DNA of 64,000 bases from Paracoccaceae bacterium (GTDB lineage Bacteria > Pseudomonadota > Alphaproteobacteria > Rhodobacterales > Rhodobacteraceae): contig JAKITO010000006.1 of NCBI GenBank assembly GCA_021648025.1, positions 54,562 through 118,561 on the forward strand, written 5' to 3'. How positions within the stretch are numbered: position 1 is the stretch's first letter; every line of letters starts with the position of its first letter. Position numbers and translations under genes: made by a program. The notes under the pieces were generated by a model. It made no database searches. It was not told where the DNA came from and saw only the letters and a list, made by a program, of their open reading frames with translations. Shown here in pieces: positions 55,854-64,000 of this stretch.

Positions 55854-56836
55854 TTTCCCGCCGCTCCCATTAATGTCTCTTTGGCTGCGGTTACGATCAT
55901 ATCCGCCGTCACCCGCATCTTGTCTTCCAGATTTGGCGCATATGCCACCAGCGAACGCGGCGCGCCCAGCCGCCTTACCGGTCCCTTCAATGCGTCCCCC
56001 GCATGTTCCGCCACCGTCGCCACCACCTCGGCGCCAAAGCCACCGACCCGGACCGCCTCATGGGCCACCACAAGGCGCCCGGTTTTGCGCACCGAGGCCA
56101 GCACCATTTGTTTGTCCCAGGGCCAAAGCGCGCGCAGGTCGATCACCTCGGCGCCGATGCCTTGCCCGGCCAGCGTTTCGGCCGCCTCAACCGCCAGATT
56201 GGCGGTATTGGACCAGCTGACAATTGTGACGTCCTCGCCCTTCCGCCGACGCGACGCGGCCCCGATCTCAACTTCAAGTGACGTATCAACCTCACCCTCC
56301 AAGCCCCAGATATTCTTATGTTCCAGGTAAACCACCGGATCATCACAAGCGATTGCCGCCTTCATCATCGAATAATTGTCCTGCGGTGTTGACGGGCACA
56401 AAACCACCAACCCCGGGATATGGGCATACCAGCTTTCTAACGACTGCGAATGCTGCGCCGCTGACGACCGCCAAAGACCAACCGGCTTGCGAATCACCAT
56501 CGGCGCGCGCGATTGCCCGCCGAACATGAACCGCGCCTTGGCAATCTGGTTGACCAACTCATCCGTGGCGCACAAAGCGAAATCCGAAAACCGCATTTCG
56601 ACAATCGGCCGCGTGCCCACCATCGCCGCACCAAACGCCGCCCCCATTATGGCCGCTTCGGAAATCGGCGTATCGACAATGCGGTCCTTGCCAAATTCCA
56701 CCTGCAACCCAAGGTACTGGCCAAACACGCCGCCCCGGCCAAGGTCTTCGCCGACGCACCAGACGGTTTCATCCGCCGCCATAGCCTGCTGCACCGCCAG
56801 ACGCGCGGCTTCTATATATGTCATCATGACCATCAA
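55850..56836 (-). CDS. 2-oxoacid dehydrogenase E1 component, beta subunit
   Basis: This 328-residue subunit is of the PDH/acetoin dehydrogenase E1 beta type. It has DETVWCVGEDLGRGGVFGQY, DTPISEAAIMGAAFGAAMVG, RPIVEMRFSDFALCATDEL and the C-terminal transketolase domain (VIDLRALWPWDKQMVLASVR). It overlaps both neighbours by 4 bases. No E2 or E3 gene is in the window, so either these come from another locus or the E1 works alone. Confidence 0.85.
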   Translation of the reverse strand: MMVMMTYIEAARLAVQQAMAADETVWCVGEDLGRGGVFGQYLGLQVEFGKDRIVDTPISEAAIMGAAFGAAMVGTRPIVEMRFSDFALCATDELVNQIAKARFMFGGQSRAPMVIRKPVGLWRSSAAQHSQSLESWYAHIPGLVVLCPSTPQDNYSMMKAAIACDDPVVYLEHKNIWGLEGEVDTSLEVEIGAASRRRKGEDVTIVSWSNTANLAVEAAETLAGQGIGAEVIDLRALWPWDKQMVLASVRKTGRLVVAHEAVRVGGFGAEVVATVAEHAGDALKGPVRRLGAPRSLVAYAPNLEDKMRVTADMIVTAAKETLMGAAGK

Positions 56837-57831
56837 TAGGCCTCCTGCATTGGGCTGCCGATGTCCTGAACATCCGCAAACGCGGCCTCATCCGGTGGAA
56901 ACGGCGTTGCCGCCGCATCCTTCAGAACCCGTTCCATTTCGGCCTGAGCCGCGGTATGGATGCCATCCAGAACATCCTGTCCCAACCCCATTGCCAGCAA
57001 CGCCGCCCTCTGACGGGCGATCGGATCGCTCGCGGCAATCTCTTTGACGGCCTCGCCTTCGGGCCGGTAGGTGGCGGGATCAAACGACGTATGCCCGGTA
57101 TGTCTGTAGGTTACCGCATGCAGGAACTCTGGCCCACCACCACCCCTAAGACGGGCGATGATCTCGCCGCTGACCCGCGCCACCGCTTCGGCGTCATTGC
57201 CATCAACTTGCGTGGCACGCAGCCCCAGCGCCTCGGCGCGCGCCGCCACACCGGGTCCGCCAGTGACCGAACCGGTGCGGGTGGTGGCGGAGTACTGGTT
57301 ATCCTCGCAGACAAACAGGATCGGCAATTCGAACACCGAGGCCCAGTTGATGCCCTCTAGAAATGGCCCCCGGTTGGCCGCCCCGTCGCCAAATATGTCA
57401 ACAACTATATGGTCTTGCCCAAGAATCTTGATCCCATGCGCCGCCCCCGCCGCAATGGTGATATTGGCGCCAACAACGCCGTTGGCCCCCAACATCCCCA
57501 CGCCAAAGTCGGCAATATGCATCGAGCCACCCTTGCCCCCGCAACAGCCCCCGGTCCGCCCCAGCAATTCCCGCATCATCGCCAAAGGGTCGGCGCCCTT
57601 GGCCAAGGTATGGCCGTGACCCCGGTGGGTCGACAGCAGGATATCGGTGCGGTTCAGATGGGCCATCACCCCGGCGGCGCAGGCCTCTTGGCCGATCGAC
57701 GGGTGAATCGCGCCCAGCACCAGCCTGTCGCGCTCAGCGGCAAGAATGGCGTGTTCCTCAAACGCGCGGATGCGTTCCATCATCACCAGCAATTGCCGGG
57801 CATTCTGGGTGTTGTGACCGGATTCGAGCAT
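56833..57831 (-). CDS. 2-oxoacid dehydrogenase E1 component, alpha subunit
   Basis: This 332-residue subunit carries the ThDP site. It has HRGHGHTLAKGAD, GRTGGCCGGKGGSMHIADF, and the metal motif GDGAANRGPFLEGINWASVF with CEDNQYSATT. ATG 57831 has AAGGGGGGC just upstream; the longer frame would add 40 unlikely residues. It is the first gene of the operon and is divergent from the duplicated-domain protein. A TGACATGTCA palindrome is in the promoter region. Confidence 0.85.
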   Translation of the reverse strand: MLESGHNTQNARQLLVMMERIRAFEEHAILAAERDRLVLGAIHPSIGQEACAAGVMAHLNRTDILLSTHRGHGHTLAKGADPLAMMRELLGRTGGCCGGKGGSMHIADFGVGMLGANGVVGANITIAAGAAHGIKILGQDHIVVDIFGDGAANRGPFLEGINWASVFELPILFVCEDNQYSATTRTGSVTGGPGVAARAEALGLRATQVDGNDAEAVARVSGEIIARLRGGGGPEFLHAVTYRHTGHTSFDPATYRPEGEAVKEIAASDPIARQRAALLAMGLGQDVLDGIHTAAQAEMERVLKDAAATPFPPDEAAFADVQDIGSPMQEAY

Positions 57832-57880
57832 GTTGCCCCCCTTTGCAAACCGTCCTGACGCCGGATTCGTGCGCCGTTGT

Positions 57881-57890
57881 TGACATGTCA
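57881..57890. promoter_or_regulatory. TGACATGTCA palindrome between divergent genes
   Basis: A perfect 10-bp palindrome lies 50 bases upstream of the E1 alpha start and 80 bases upstream of the divergent gene. The same core occurs in the two 23-bp elements at 10827 and 10928, each followed by AT-rich bases. It may be an operator shared by different operons. Confidence 0.35.
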
Positions 57891-57969
57891 TATTCGTATG
57901 TGTGCAAATAGTAAAAGTTATTTGGCCCAACCCCATCAAGAAACCCGCCAAGAAACCCGGATATCACCT

Positions 57970-58764
57970 ATGGATGCTGCCCCCTTATTGCTGGACTCAA
58001 TCACCGATGCTGACGCACAGGCGCAGGGCCGGGTGGTGATCTGCGGCTCTCATGGCGGGTTGTATCCGGGTGCGATTGCCTCGCGCGCCGGGGTGCGCGC
58101 CGTTGTGTTCAACGACGCCGGGATCGGTTTGGACCGCGCCGGAGTGGCGGGGGTTCTGGCCTTGGCAGATATCGGCATGGCCGCCGCCGCAGTGGATTGC
58201 CAAACCGCGCGGATCGGATCGGCCAGCGATACAATTGCGCGCGGCGTGATCAGTATGGTCAATGTCGTGGCGCATTCCCTTGGCGTCAAACCTGGCATGT
58301 CAGCCCAGGCGGCCGCACAGATTTTGGCAACCGCACCCGACCCTCAGGGCGTGTTGCCACCAGCCAACGAGGCCAGGCAACAGGTGACCCTGTCGGGGCA
58401 CGTGGTGCACTGTCTTGATTCGGCCTCTCTGGTGGGACCACAGGACGCCGGGAAAATCGTCATCACCGGCTCGCACGGCGCCTTGATCGGCGGAGACCCT
58501 GCGCGCGCCATCAAGGCACCTGTGCGGGTCGTGGTGTTCAATGACGCGGGCATCGGCGTCGATCAGATCGGGGTCACGCGCTTGCCGGCCCTTGACGCGC
58601 GCCAAATCGCCGCCGTGACGGTTTCCTGTCAAACCGCCCGGATTGGCGATGCGTGTTCGGCGCTGGAAAGTGGTATTATTTCTTGTACAAATCGGACATC
58701 CCAGGCTTTGGGTGCGGTACAAAACGGACGATTGTCCGATTGGCTGACCAGCCTGTCCTGCTAA
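57970..58764 (+). CDS. Protein of unknown function with internal duplication
   Basis: This 264-residue protein is built of two related halves. The first half has VVICGSHGGLYPG, VVFNDAGIGLDRAGVAG and VDCQTARIGSASDTIARGVI. The second has IVITGSHGALIGG, VVFNDAGIGVDQIGVTR and VSCQTARIGDACSALESGII. Conserved GSHG, FNDAGIG and CQTARIG motifs suggest a ligand or metal site in each half. I do not know the family. There is no signal peptide. It is divergent from the ThDP operon, which hints at a related metabolic role. Confidence 0.6.
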   Translation: MDAAPLLLDSITDADAQAQGRVVICGSHGGLYPGAIASRAGVRAVVFNDAGIGLDRAGVAGVLALADIGMAAAAVDCQTARIGSASDTIARGVISMVNVVAHSLGVKPGMSAQAAAQILATAPDPQGVLPPANEARQQVTLSGHVVHCLDSASLVGPQDAGKIVITGSHGALIGGDPARAIKAPVRVVVFNDAGIGVDQIGVTRLPALDARQIAAVTVSCQTARIGDACSALESGIISCTNRTSQALGAVQNGRLSDWLTSLSC

Positions 58765-58826
58765 GGCCTTTCCCTTGCCCACGCCTTTCGCTAGACGGGT
58801 CGCGACTTAAAAAGGACGCGTGAACC

Positions 58827-61800
58827 ATGGCGATGGAAAAGACATTTCAGGCGGATGCCGCCGAAGACCGGCTGTATAAAGCCTGGGAAGAGGCGGGGTG
58901 TTTCACCGCCGGCAAACATGTGCAAAACAGCGAGACCGCCAGCTATTGCATCATGATCCCACCGCCCAATGTGACGGGTTCCCTGCACATGGGGCACGCG
59001 TTCAACAACACGCTTCAGGACATTCTGGTGCGCTGGCACCGGATGCGCGGGTTCGACACGCTGTGGCAGCCGGGGCAGGACCATGCAGGCATTGCCACCC
59101 AGATGGTGGTGGAACGCGAACTGGCCAAGGATGGCATAAAACGCACTGATTTTTCACGCGAGGAATTTGTCTCAAAGGTCTGGGAACAAAAGGAAAAATC
59201 CGGCGGCACGATCATCAACCAACTGCGCCGTCTGGGGGCGACCTGCGACTGGTCGCGCAATGCCTTCACCATGGCGGGCGCGCCGGGTGACACCCGCGTC
59301 GGCCACGAAAACAGCCCCGATTTCCACGACGCGGTGATCAAGACCTTTGTTGATATGTACAACGACGGGGTGATCTATCGCGGCAAACGGCTGGTCAATT
59401 GGGACCCGCATTTCGAAACCGCCATTTCCGATCTTGAGGTCGAGAATATCGAAGTTCCGGGCCATATGTGGCACTTTAAATACCCGCTGGCGGGTGGCGC
59501 GACTTATGAATACGTGGAAAAGGACGAAGACGGAAACGTGGTTCTGTCCGAGACCCGCGATTATATCTCAATCGCCACAACCCGCCCCGAAACCATGCTG
59601 GGGGATGGCGCTGTTGCAGTTCATCCATCAGATGAACGTTACGCTGTAATCGTCGGAAAACTATGCGAAATTCCAGTAGGCCCCAAGGAACACCGCCGCC
59701 TGATCCCGATCATCACCGACGATTACCCCGATCCCGATTTCGGCTCGGGTGCGGTGAAAATAACCGGCGCGCATGACTTCAACGACTACGAAGTCGCCAA
59801 GCGCGGCGGCATCCCGATGTACAACCTGATGGACACCAAAGGGGCCATGCGCGCCGATGGCGCACCTTACGCAGACGTGGCGGCTGTGGCGCAACGCATC
59901 GCCCAAGGCGAGGAAGATTTCGACGAGGCCAAAATCGCCGCCATGAACCTTGTGCCCGACCAATACCGCGGCCTCGACCGGTTTGACGCCCGCAAAGCCG
60001 TGGTGGCAGATATCACCGCCGAGGGCCTTGCGGTGATGGTCGCCAATCCCTCCTATGACCCTGACGCGGATGAGGAAAGTAGGGTGGGTATTTTACCCAC
60101 CATTCCTTACGTTGAAAACAAACCCATCATGCAGCCCTTTGGCGACCGTTCAAAAGTGGTGATCGAACCGATGCTGACCGACCAGTGGTTTGTCGAGACC
60201 AGCAAGATCGTCCAGCCAGCCATTGACGCGGTGCGCAACGGCGAGGTGAAGATCCTGCCAGAACAGCATGAAAAGGTTTACTTTCATTGGCTCGAGAGCA
60301 TCGAACCCTGGTGCATCTCGCGGCAATTGTGGTGGGGGCATCAGATACCGGTTTGGTATGGGCAGGAAGTTAACAGCTCTGGCCGTCACCAGATTGGTAA
60401 AATGAACCCATTTTGTGCAGCAAACGAACAAGAAGCGTTAAAGGCTGCAAAGTTGTACTATTCAAACGATTATAAAATTGAAATCGACAATTCAGAGCTA
60501 GATACAGACCCTTTTTCGGATGAGTTTTCTAGAGGTTTGTTAGCTTTCGCCGATAGTGTCGATTTACCGAATCTTCAGGAAGTAAACTTCCATAAATTGG
60601 CACAGTCAGAAAAAGTCCGAAAACGCATTACCAATGGTGAAAGCAAAGTCATCGTGCTTCGGCGCGACCCCGACGTCCTCGACACCTGGTTCTCCTCCGG
60701 CCTCTGGCCCATAGGCACGCTTGGCTGGCCCGAACAAACCGAAGAACTCAAAAAATACTTCCCCACCAACGACCTGATCACCGGCTTTGACATCATATTC
60801 TTCTGGGTCGCCCGGATGATGATGATGCAATACGCCACCGTGCAACAAAAACCCTTCGACACCGTCTATGTCCACGCCCTTGTGCGCGACGAAAAGGGCA
60901 AGAAGATGAGCAAAAGCCTCGGCAATGTCATGGACCCGCTGGACCTGATCGACGAATACGGTGCCGATGCCGTGCGCTTTACCCTCACGGCCATGGCCGC
61001 CATGGGCCGCGACCTTAAGTTATCGACGCAACGCATTGCAGGGTATCGGAATTTTGGCACCAAGCTGTGGAACGCCATGCGCTTTGCCGAGATGAATGAG
61101 GTGTTTGATGCACCCACGAATGGCATTCCCACGCCGGACAGAACCCTCAACAAATGGATCATCGGCGAGACCGCGAAAGTGCGGATCGAAGTGGACGCAG
61201 CCCTTGAAAACTATCGCTTCAACGATGCCGCTTCGGCCCTTTATGCCTTTGTCTGGGGCAAGGTCTGTGACTGGTATGTCGAGTTTTCCAAGCCGATGTT
61301 GCAGGGCGATGACGCGGACGCGCGCGCCGAAACCCAAGAGACGATGAAATGGGTGCTGGACCAATGCCTGATCCTGTTGCACCCGATCATGCCGTTCATC
61401 ACCGAGGAGCTTTGGGGCACCTCTGCCAAACGCGCGCAAATGCTGATCCACGCGGAATGGCCCACTTATGCGGATGACCTGGTGGACGCCGAGGCGGATC
61501 GCGAAATGAACTGGGTCATTGGTTTGATCGACGCCATCCGTTCAGCGCGTCAGCAAATGCACGTACCCGCCGGGCTGAAAATCCCGATGCTGGTAAGCGA
61601 GATCAGCGATCAGGCCCGCGCAGCCTGGGACAGCAATGAAACGCTGATCAAACGTCTGGCGCGGATCGAAAGTTTGGATGCGACCGATAGTTTTCCCAAA
61701 GGCACCATCACAGTGGCGGCGGCGGGGGCCAGTTTTGGCCTGCCATTGGCCGGTATCATTGATATTGCCGAAGAAAAGGCGCGTCTGGAAAAGACCCTTG

Positions 61801-61970
61801 GCAAGCTGGCGAAAGAACTGGGGGGCCTAAAGGGACGGTTGAACAACCCAAAATTCGCGGCCTCAGCGCCGCCCGAGGTTGTTGAGGAAACCCGCGCCAA
61901 TCTGGCTGCGCGGCAAGAGGAAGAGGCCAAGATCAAAGCCGCGTTGGCACGGTTGGCAGACATGGCGTAG
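58827..61970 (+). CDS. valS: Valyl-tRNA synthetase ValS
   Basis: ValS charges tRNA-Val. The 1047-residue protein has the HIGH-type motif in [18 protein letters not shown], the editing domain from about residue 200, the KMSKS motif in [15 protein letters not shown], and a C-terminal coiled coil. Two features are odd. Residues of about 514-610 are encoded by AT-rich DNA unlike the rest and lengthen the connection between [10 protein letters not shown] and [13 protein letters not shown] palindrome of the local repeat family lies in frame at 60083-60101. The gene remains open throughout, so the product is probably functional. AAAAGGA precedes ATG 58827. Confidence 0.95.
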   Translation: MAMEKTFQADAAEDRLYKAWEEAGCFTAGKHVQNSETASYCIMIPPPNVTGSLHMGHAFNNTLQDILVRWHRMRGFDTLWQPGQDHAGIATQMVVERELAKDGIKRTDFSREEFVSKVWEQKEKSGGTIINQLRRLGATCDWSRNAFTMAGAPGDTRVGHENSPDFHDAVIKTFVDMYNDGVIYRGKRLVNWDPHFETAISDLEVENIEVPGHMWHFKYPLAGGATYEYVEKDEDGNVVLSETRDYISIATTRPETMLGDGAVAVHPSDERYAVIVGKLCEIPVGPKEHRRLIPIITDDYPDPDFGSGAVKITGAHDFNDYEVAKRGGIPMYNLMDTKGAMRADGAPYADVAAVAQRIAQGEEDFDEAKIAAMNLVPDQYRGLDRFDARKAVVADITAEGLAVMVANPSYDPDADEESRVGILPTIPYVENKPIMQPFGDRSKVVIEPMLTDQWFVETSKIVQPAIDAVRNGEVKILPEQHEKVYFHWLESIEPWCISRQLWWGHQIPVWYGQEVNSSGRHQIGKMNPFCAANEQEALKAAKLYYSNDYKIEIDNSELDTDPFSDEFSRGLLAFADSVDLPNLQEVNFHKLAQSEKVRKRITNGESKVIVLRRDPDVLDTWFSSGLWPIGTLGWPEQTEELKKYFPTNDLITGFDIIFFWVARMMMMQYATVQQKPFDTVYVHALVRDEKGKKMSKSLGNVMDPLDLIDEYGADAVRFTLTAMAAMGRDLKLSTQRIAGYRNFGTKLWNAMRFAEMNEVFDAPTNGIPTPDRTLNKWIIGETAKVRIEVDAALENYRFNDAASALYAFVWGKVCDWYVEFSKPMLQGDDADARAETQETMKWVLDQCLILLHPIMPFITEELWGTSAKRAQMLIHAEWPTYADDLVDAEADREMNWVIGLIDAIRSARQQMHVPAGLKIPMLVSEISDQARAAWDSNETLIKRLARIESLDATDSFPKGTITVAAAGASFGLPLAGIIDIAEEKARLEKTLGKLAKELGGLKGRLNNPKFAASAPPEVVEETRANLAARQEEEAKIKAALARLADMA
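60083..60101 (+). repeat. In-frame palindrome inside valS
   Basis: GGTGGGTA-TTT-TACCCACC forms a perfect 8-bp stem with a 3-base loop. With the flanking GTAGGGTGGG it matches the arm of the repeat family seen between genes in this window. It encodes part of the peptide [11 protein letters not shown] without breaking the frame. Confidence 0.6.
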
Positions 61971-62027
61971 GGCGGGGTTCACCCCGCCGTGGCCGCAAGG
62001 ATGGTGCGTGCAAGCACACACCCTACG
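61967..62027. repeat. GTAGGG...CCCTACG palindromic repeat between valS and the crotonase gene
   Basis: The element has GGCGGGG-TTCA-CCCCGCC (61971-61988) followed by GGTGCGTGCAAGCACACACC and CCTACG. It supplies the valS stop codon on one strand and the crotonase stop codon on the other, and may end both transcripts. The right half matches the element after glyS, and the left half matches that at 8834-8858. Confidence 0.75.
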
Positions 62028-62805
62028 GAAACTTTGGCGGTTTTCCCGACATCTGCCCGGCGATCACGGCCATCTGGTCGGGTCTGCCGATCAGGGCCGA
62101 TTGCTCGAATGACTCGGCCAGAAGAACCTCACCGCGCGCCTCGGATTCAGCCACTGAAATCAGCCGTTTGGCCGCGCGGATCGCTGTTGGGCTTTGGTTG
62201 ACGATGTGTTCGGCCATGGCTGTCGCCGCGGTTAACGGGTCATCCGCCAGTGACGTCACCAACCCCCAACGCTCGCCTTGGGCCGCATCCACCGGCTGGG
62301 CGGTATAGGTCATCTGGCGCATAACGTCCGAGCGCATCAGCTGTGGCAGCAACACCATGCCGCCCATGTCCGGCACCAACCCCCATTTCATTTCCATCAC
62401 CGCCAGCCTGGTATCCGGTGCGGCAATACGAATATCCGCCCCCAGCGCCAGTTGCAGGCCGCCACCGTAAACCGCGCCGTGCAGGGCCGCGATCACCGGC
62501 ACAGGCACCCGGCGCCAGACCAGGGCCAGTTCCTGCATGTCGTTGGTGTCACCGTGGGTGCGCGGCATCAGCCGTTCGGCGGGGTCCATTTGTGCCAGCG
62601 CCGCAAAGCTGGCCACATCCAGCCCGGCGCAGAAACTTTTGCCCATCCCGGACAACACGACGACACGGGCGTCGGTGGTGGCGACCTCGCCGCCCGCCGC
62701 CAGGATCGCCTCGACCATTTCCGGGTCCAGTGCGTTCATCTTTTCGGGGCGGGTCAGGGTGACAAAGGCGATGTGATCGCGGTATTCGACGGAAACGCGG
62801 GGCAT
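62023..62805 (-). CDS. Enoyl-CoA hydratase/isomerase (crotonase) family protein
   Basis: This 260-residue protein has the crotonase fold: RPEKMNALDPEMVEAIL at the N-terminus, the oxyanion-hole stretch VLSGMGKSFCAGLDVASF, and VPVIAALHGAVYGGGLQLAL. In the active region it has MEMKWGLVPDMGGMVLLP, where the second catalytic glutamate of hydratases is replaced, so a different reaction (isomerase or hydrolase type) is possible. It stands alone and its pathway is not evident. The stop codon lies in a palindromic repeat. Confidence 0.8.
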   Translation of the reverse strand: MPRVSVEYRDHIAFVTLTRPEKMNALDPEMVEAILAAGGEVATTDARVVVLSGMGKSFCAGLDVASFAALAQMDPAERLMPRTHGDTNDMQELALVWRRVPVPVIAALHGAVYGGGLQLALGADIRIAAPDTRLAVMEMKWGLVPDMGGMVLLPQLMRSDVMRQMTYTAQPVDAAQGERWGLVTSLADDPLTAATAMAEHIVNQSPTAIRAAKRLISVAESEARGEVLLAESFEQSALIGRPDQMAVIAGQMSGKPPKFP

Positions 62806-62948
62806 GATTGGGGACTCCTTGATGGTTTGAACAGATTAGGCCTGATTGGCGCAATCTTTGCCAGCGCGACGTTGGGGAAATTTATGTTCCTGTTTTGTTT
62901 CAAATTGTATAGGCTGGGGTCAGTAATTTTGGACACAGAGGGCGGGTT

Positions 62949-63776
62949 ATGCAACAGACTGAGAAGTATGAGATTTTCAAGGCGTTACACCACGGCGATG
63001 CTCCGTTTGTGATTCCCAACCCCTGGGATGCGGGCACGGCGCGTATCCTGACCAGCATGGGATTCAAGGCTTTGGCGACGACCAGCGCAGGATACGCCTT
63101 TGCCGCTGGCAAGCGGGATTCGGAAGGTGGGCTGACGCGTGCGGAGGTTCTGGGCAACGCGCGCGCGATTGTCGAGGCGAGTGATTTGCCCGTAAGTGCC
63201 GACCTTGAAGATGGGTTCGGACGCGATCCTGAGGCCTGCGCGATGACCATCGCCGAAGCGGTTGATTGTGGTTTGGTCGGCGGCTCGATTGAGGATACCA
63301 CCGGACATGAGAGCCATCCCATCCACGACTTTGATCTGGCGGTTGAGCGGGTTAAAGCGGCGGCTGAGGCGGCGCGAGGTAAACCATTTATGCTGACGGC
63401 GCGGGCCGAGGGGTTTCTTTTTGGCGATGCCGATCTGAGTGAGATTATTGCGCGGTTACAGGCCTTTAGCGCCGTGGGCGCAGATGTTCTTTATGCGCCG
63501 GGCCTGCCGGGAATTGACGCGATCCGCACGGTTTGCGCCGAGGTCGACAAGCCAGTGAATGTGCTGATGGGGCTAAGCGGGTCGCGGTATTCGGTGACTG
63601 AACTGGGCAACGCCGGGGTGAGCCGGGTCAGCGTTGGCGGCTCATTTGCCCGTGCGGCGTTGGGCGCGATGATCAGGGCAGCACGCGAGGTGATGGGGCA
63701 GGGGACGTTCGAATATGCCGATGCCGCGGTGCCGGATAGTGAGGTTCGCAAGTTAATGGCAGGTGGTGCCGATTGA
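62949..63776 (+). CDS. Isocitrate lyase / PEP mutase family protein
   Basis: This 275-residue TIM-barrel enzyme belongs to the ICL/PEPM superfamily. It has FVIPNPWDAGTARILTSMGF, the metal-binding SADLEDGFGRDPEACAMTI and VGGSIEDTTG. The usual catalytic-loop cysteine motif (KKCGH) is absent, so it is neither isocitrate lyase nor methylisocitrate lyase. 2-oxoacid-type lyase activity, such as oxaloacetate decarboxylase, is possible. The 143 bases before it show nothing I recognise. Confidence 0.8.
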   Translation: MQQTEKYEIFKALHHGDAPFVIPNPWDAGTARILTSMGFKALATTSAGYAFAAGKRDSEGGLTRAEVLGNARAIVEASDLPVSADLEDGFGRDPEACAMTIAEAVDCGLVGGSIEDTTGHESHPIHDFDLAVERVKAAAEAARGKPFMLTARAEGFLFGDADLSEIIARLQAFSAVGADVLYAPGLPGIDAIRTVCAEVDKPVNVLMGLSGSRYSVTELGNAGVSRVSVGGSFARAALGAMIRAAREVMGQGTFEYADAAVPDSEVRKLMAGGAD

Positions 63777-63821
63777 AACCGGGGCTTGCTGTAACTGCGC
63801 GGCTGCGGTTATCTGCCGGGT

Positions 63822-64000
63822 ATGACATATCCACGCTATACCCCGCTTGCGCAATCTTTGCCCGCCTCGGTGCCGTTTGTCGGCCCGGAAACCCAGGAGC
63901 GCGCGCGCGGCGCGCCGTTTGTGGCCCGCGTTGGCGCGAATGAGAACGTGTTTGGCCCGTCGCCGCGGGCGATAAAGGCGATGCAGGACGGGGCCGCGGA
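63822..64000 (+). CDS. Histidinol-phosphate aminotransferase-like PLP enzyme (3' partial)
   Basis: Only about 59 residues are visible. PFVARVGANENVFGPSPRAI followed by KAMQDG matches the N-terminus of the class II (HisC-like) aminotransferases. The gene runs off the end of the window, so the lysine and other PLP residues cannot be checked. Confidence 0.7.
   Translation, partial: MTYPRYTPLAQSLPASVPFVGPETQERARGAPFVARVGANENVFGPSPRAIKAMQDGAA

Noticed and set aside
62949..63776. Isocitrate lyase of the glyoxylate shunt
   Set aside because: The protein is only 275 residues long and lacks the KKCGH catalytic loop. It belongs to the wider ICL/PEP-mutase superfamily instead.

Overview
The window is GC-rich, gene-dense chromosomal DNA from an alphaproteobacterium, most likely a marine Rhodobacterales (Roseobacter-group) species. 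This rests on a SAM-II riboswitch upstream of metZ, the order glyQ / DUF6446-type gene / glyS / PPDK-like gene, the folB-folP-glmM run, and many ATGA/GTGA start-stop overlaps. I see no rRNA, tRNA, insertion sequence, prophage or CRISPR array. The window opens inside lolD and closes inside a HisC-like aminotransferase gene.

Layout. 1-10.6 kb holds lolD (partial), a decayed adenylate cyclase fragment, a DMT-family permease, septation protein IspZ/YciB, the SAM-II riboswitch with metZ, a Tat-exported multicopper oxidase, a TrkH potassium transporter, a ThDP enzyme, and an exported SPOR/peptidoglycan-binding protein whose trypsin-like domain seems to lack its catalytic triad. 10.9-25.5 kb is mostly housekeeping: glycyl-tRNA synthetase (glyQ, glyS), a PPDK-like protein, a cell wall hydrolase, folate synthesis (folB, folP), glmM, methionine salvage (mtnK, mtnA) and an AroE-like dehydrogenase.

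25.5-37.3 kb is the most unusual part. Ten genes lie on the minus strand in one direction: a DUF302 protein, an RND adaptor, an RND pump with an unusual basic tail, three successive exported low-complexity proteins (Pro/Arg-rich, Pro/Gln/Gly-rich, Gly/Asn/Trp-rich and sulfur-globule-like), an exported DUF4412-like protein, a ParA-like ATPase, a membrane TPR-like protein and a dynamin-like GTPase. The promoter upstream of the adaptor carries a perfect ATTC-N8-GAAT dyad overlapping its -35 box, which is the form recognised by sulfide/persulfide-sensing ArsR regulators (SqrR/BigR type). I propose a sulfur-responsive envelope export and assembly system that is not described as a unit.

37.5-50.6 kb is catabolic: an orphan branched-chain-type substrate-binding protein, a lysine 6-dehydrogenase-like / aldehyde dehydrogenase pair with a divergent Lrp regulator, a deleted nitronate monooxygenase pseudogene, and a seven-gene operon (FAD subunit, fused Fe-S/molybdopterin hydroxylase, 6-hydroxynicotinate-reductase-like protein, UPF0280, two AA_synth paralogues, DUF2848). 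That operon looks like an uncharacterised N-heterocycle degradation pathway.

50.8-64 kb holds an alpha/beta-hydrolase-like protein with a large glycosyltransferase, a three-gene ThDP operon (E1 alpha, E1 beta, acetolactate-synthase-like) divergent from an internally duplicated protein, valS (with a compositionally odd internal insert and an in-frame palindrome), a crotonase, an ICL/PEP-mutase-family lyase and the partial aminotransferase. A family of GTAGGG...CCCTAC palindromic repeats is scattered through the window, usually right at stop codons.
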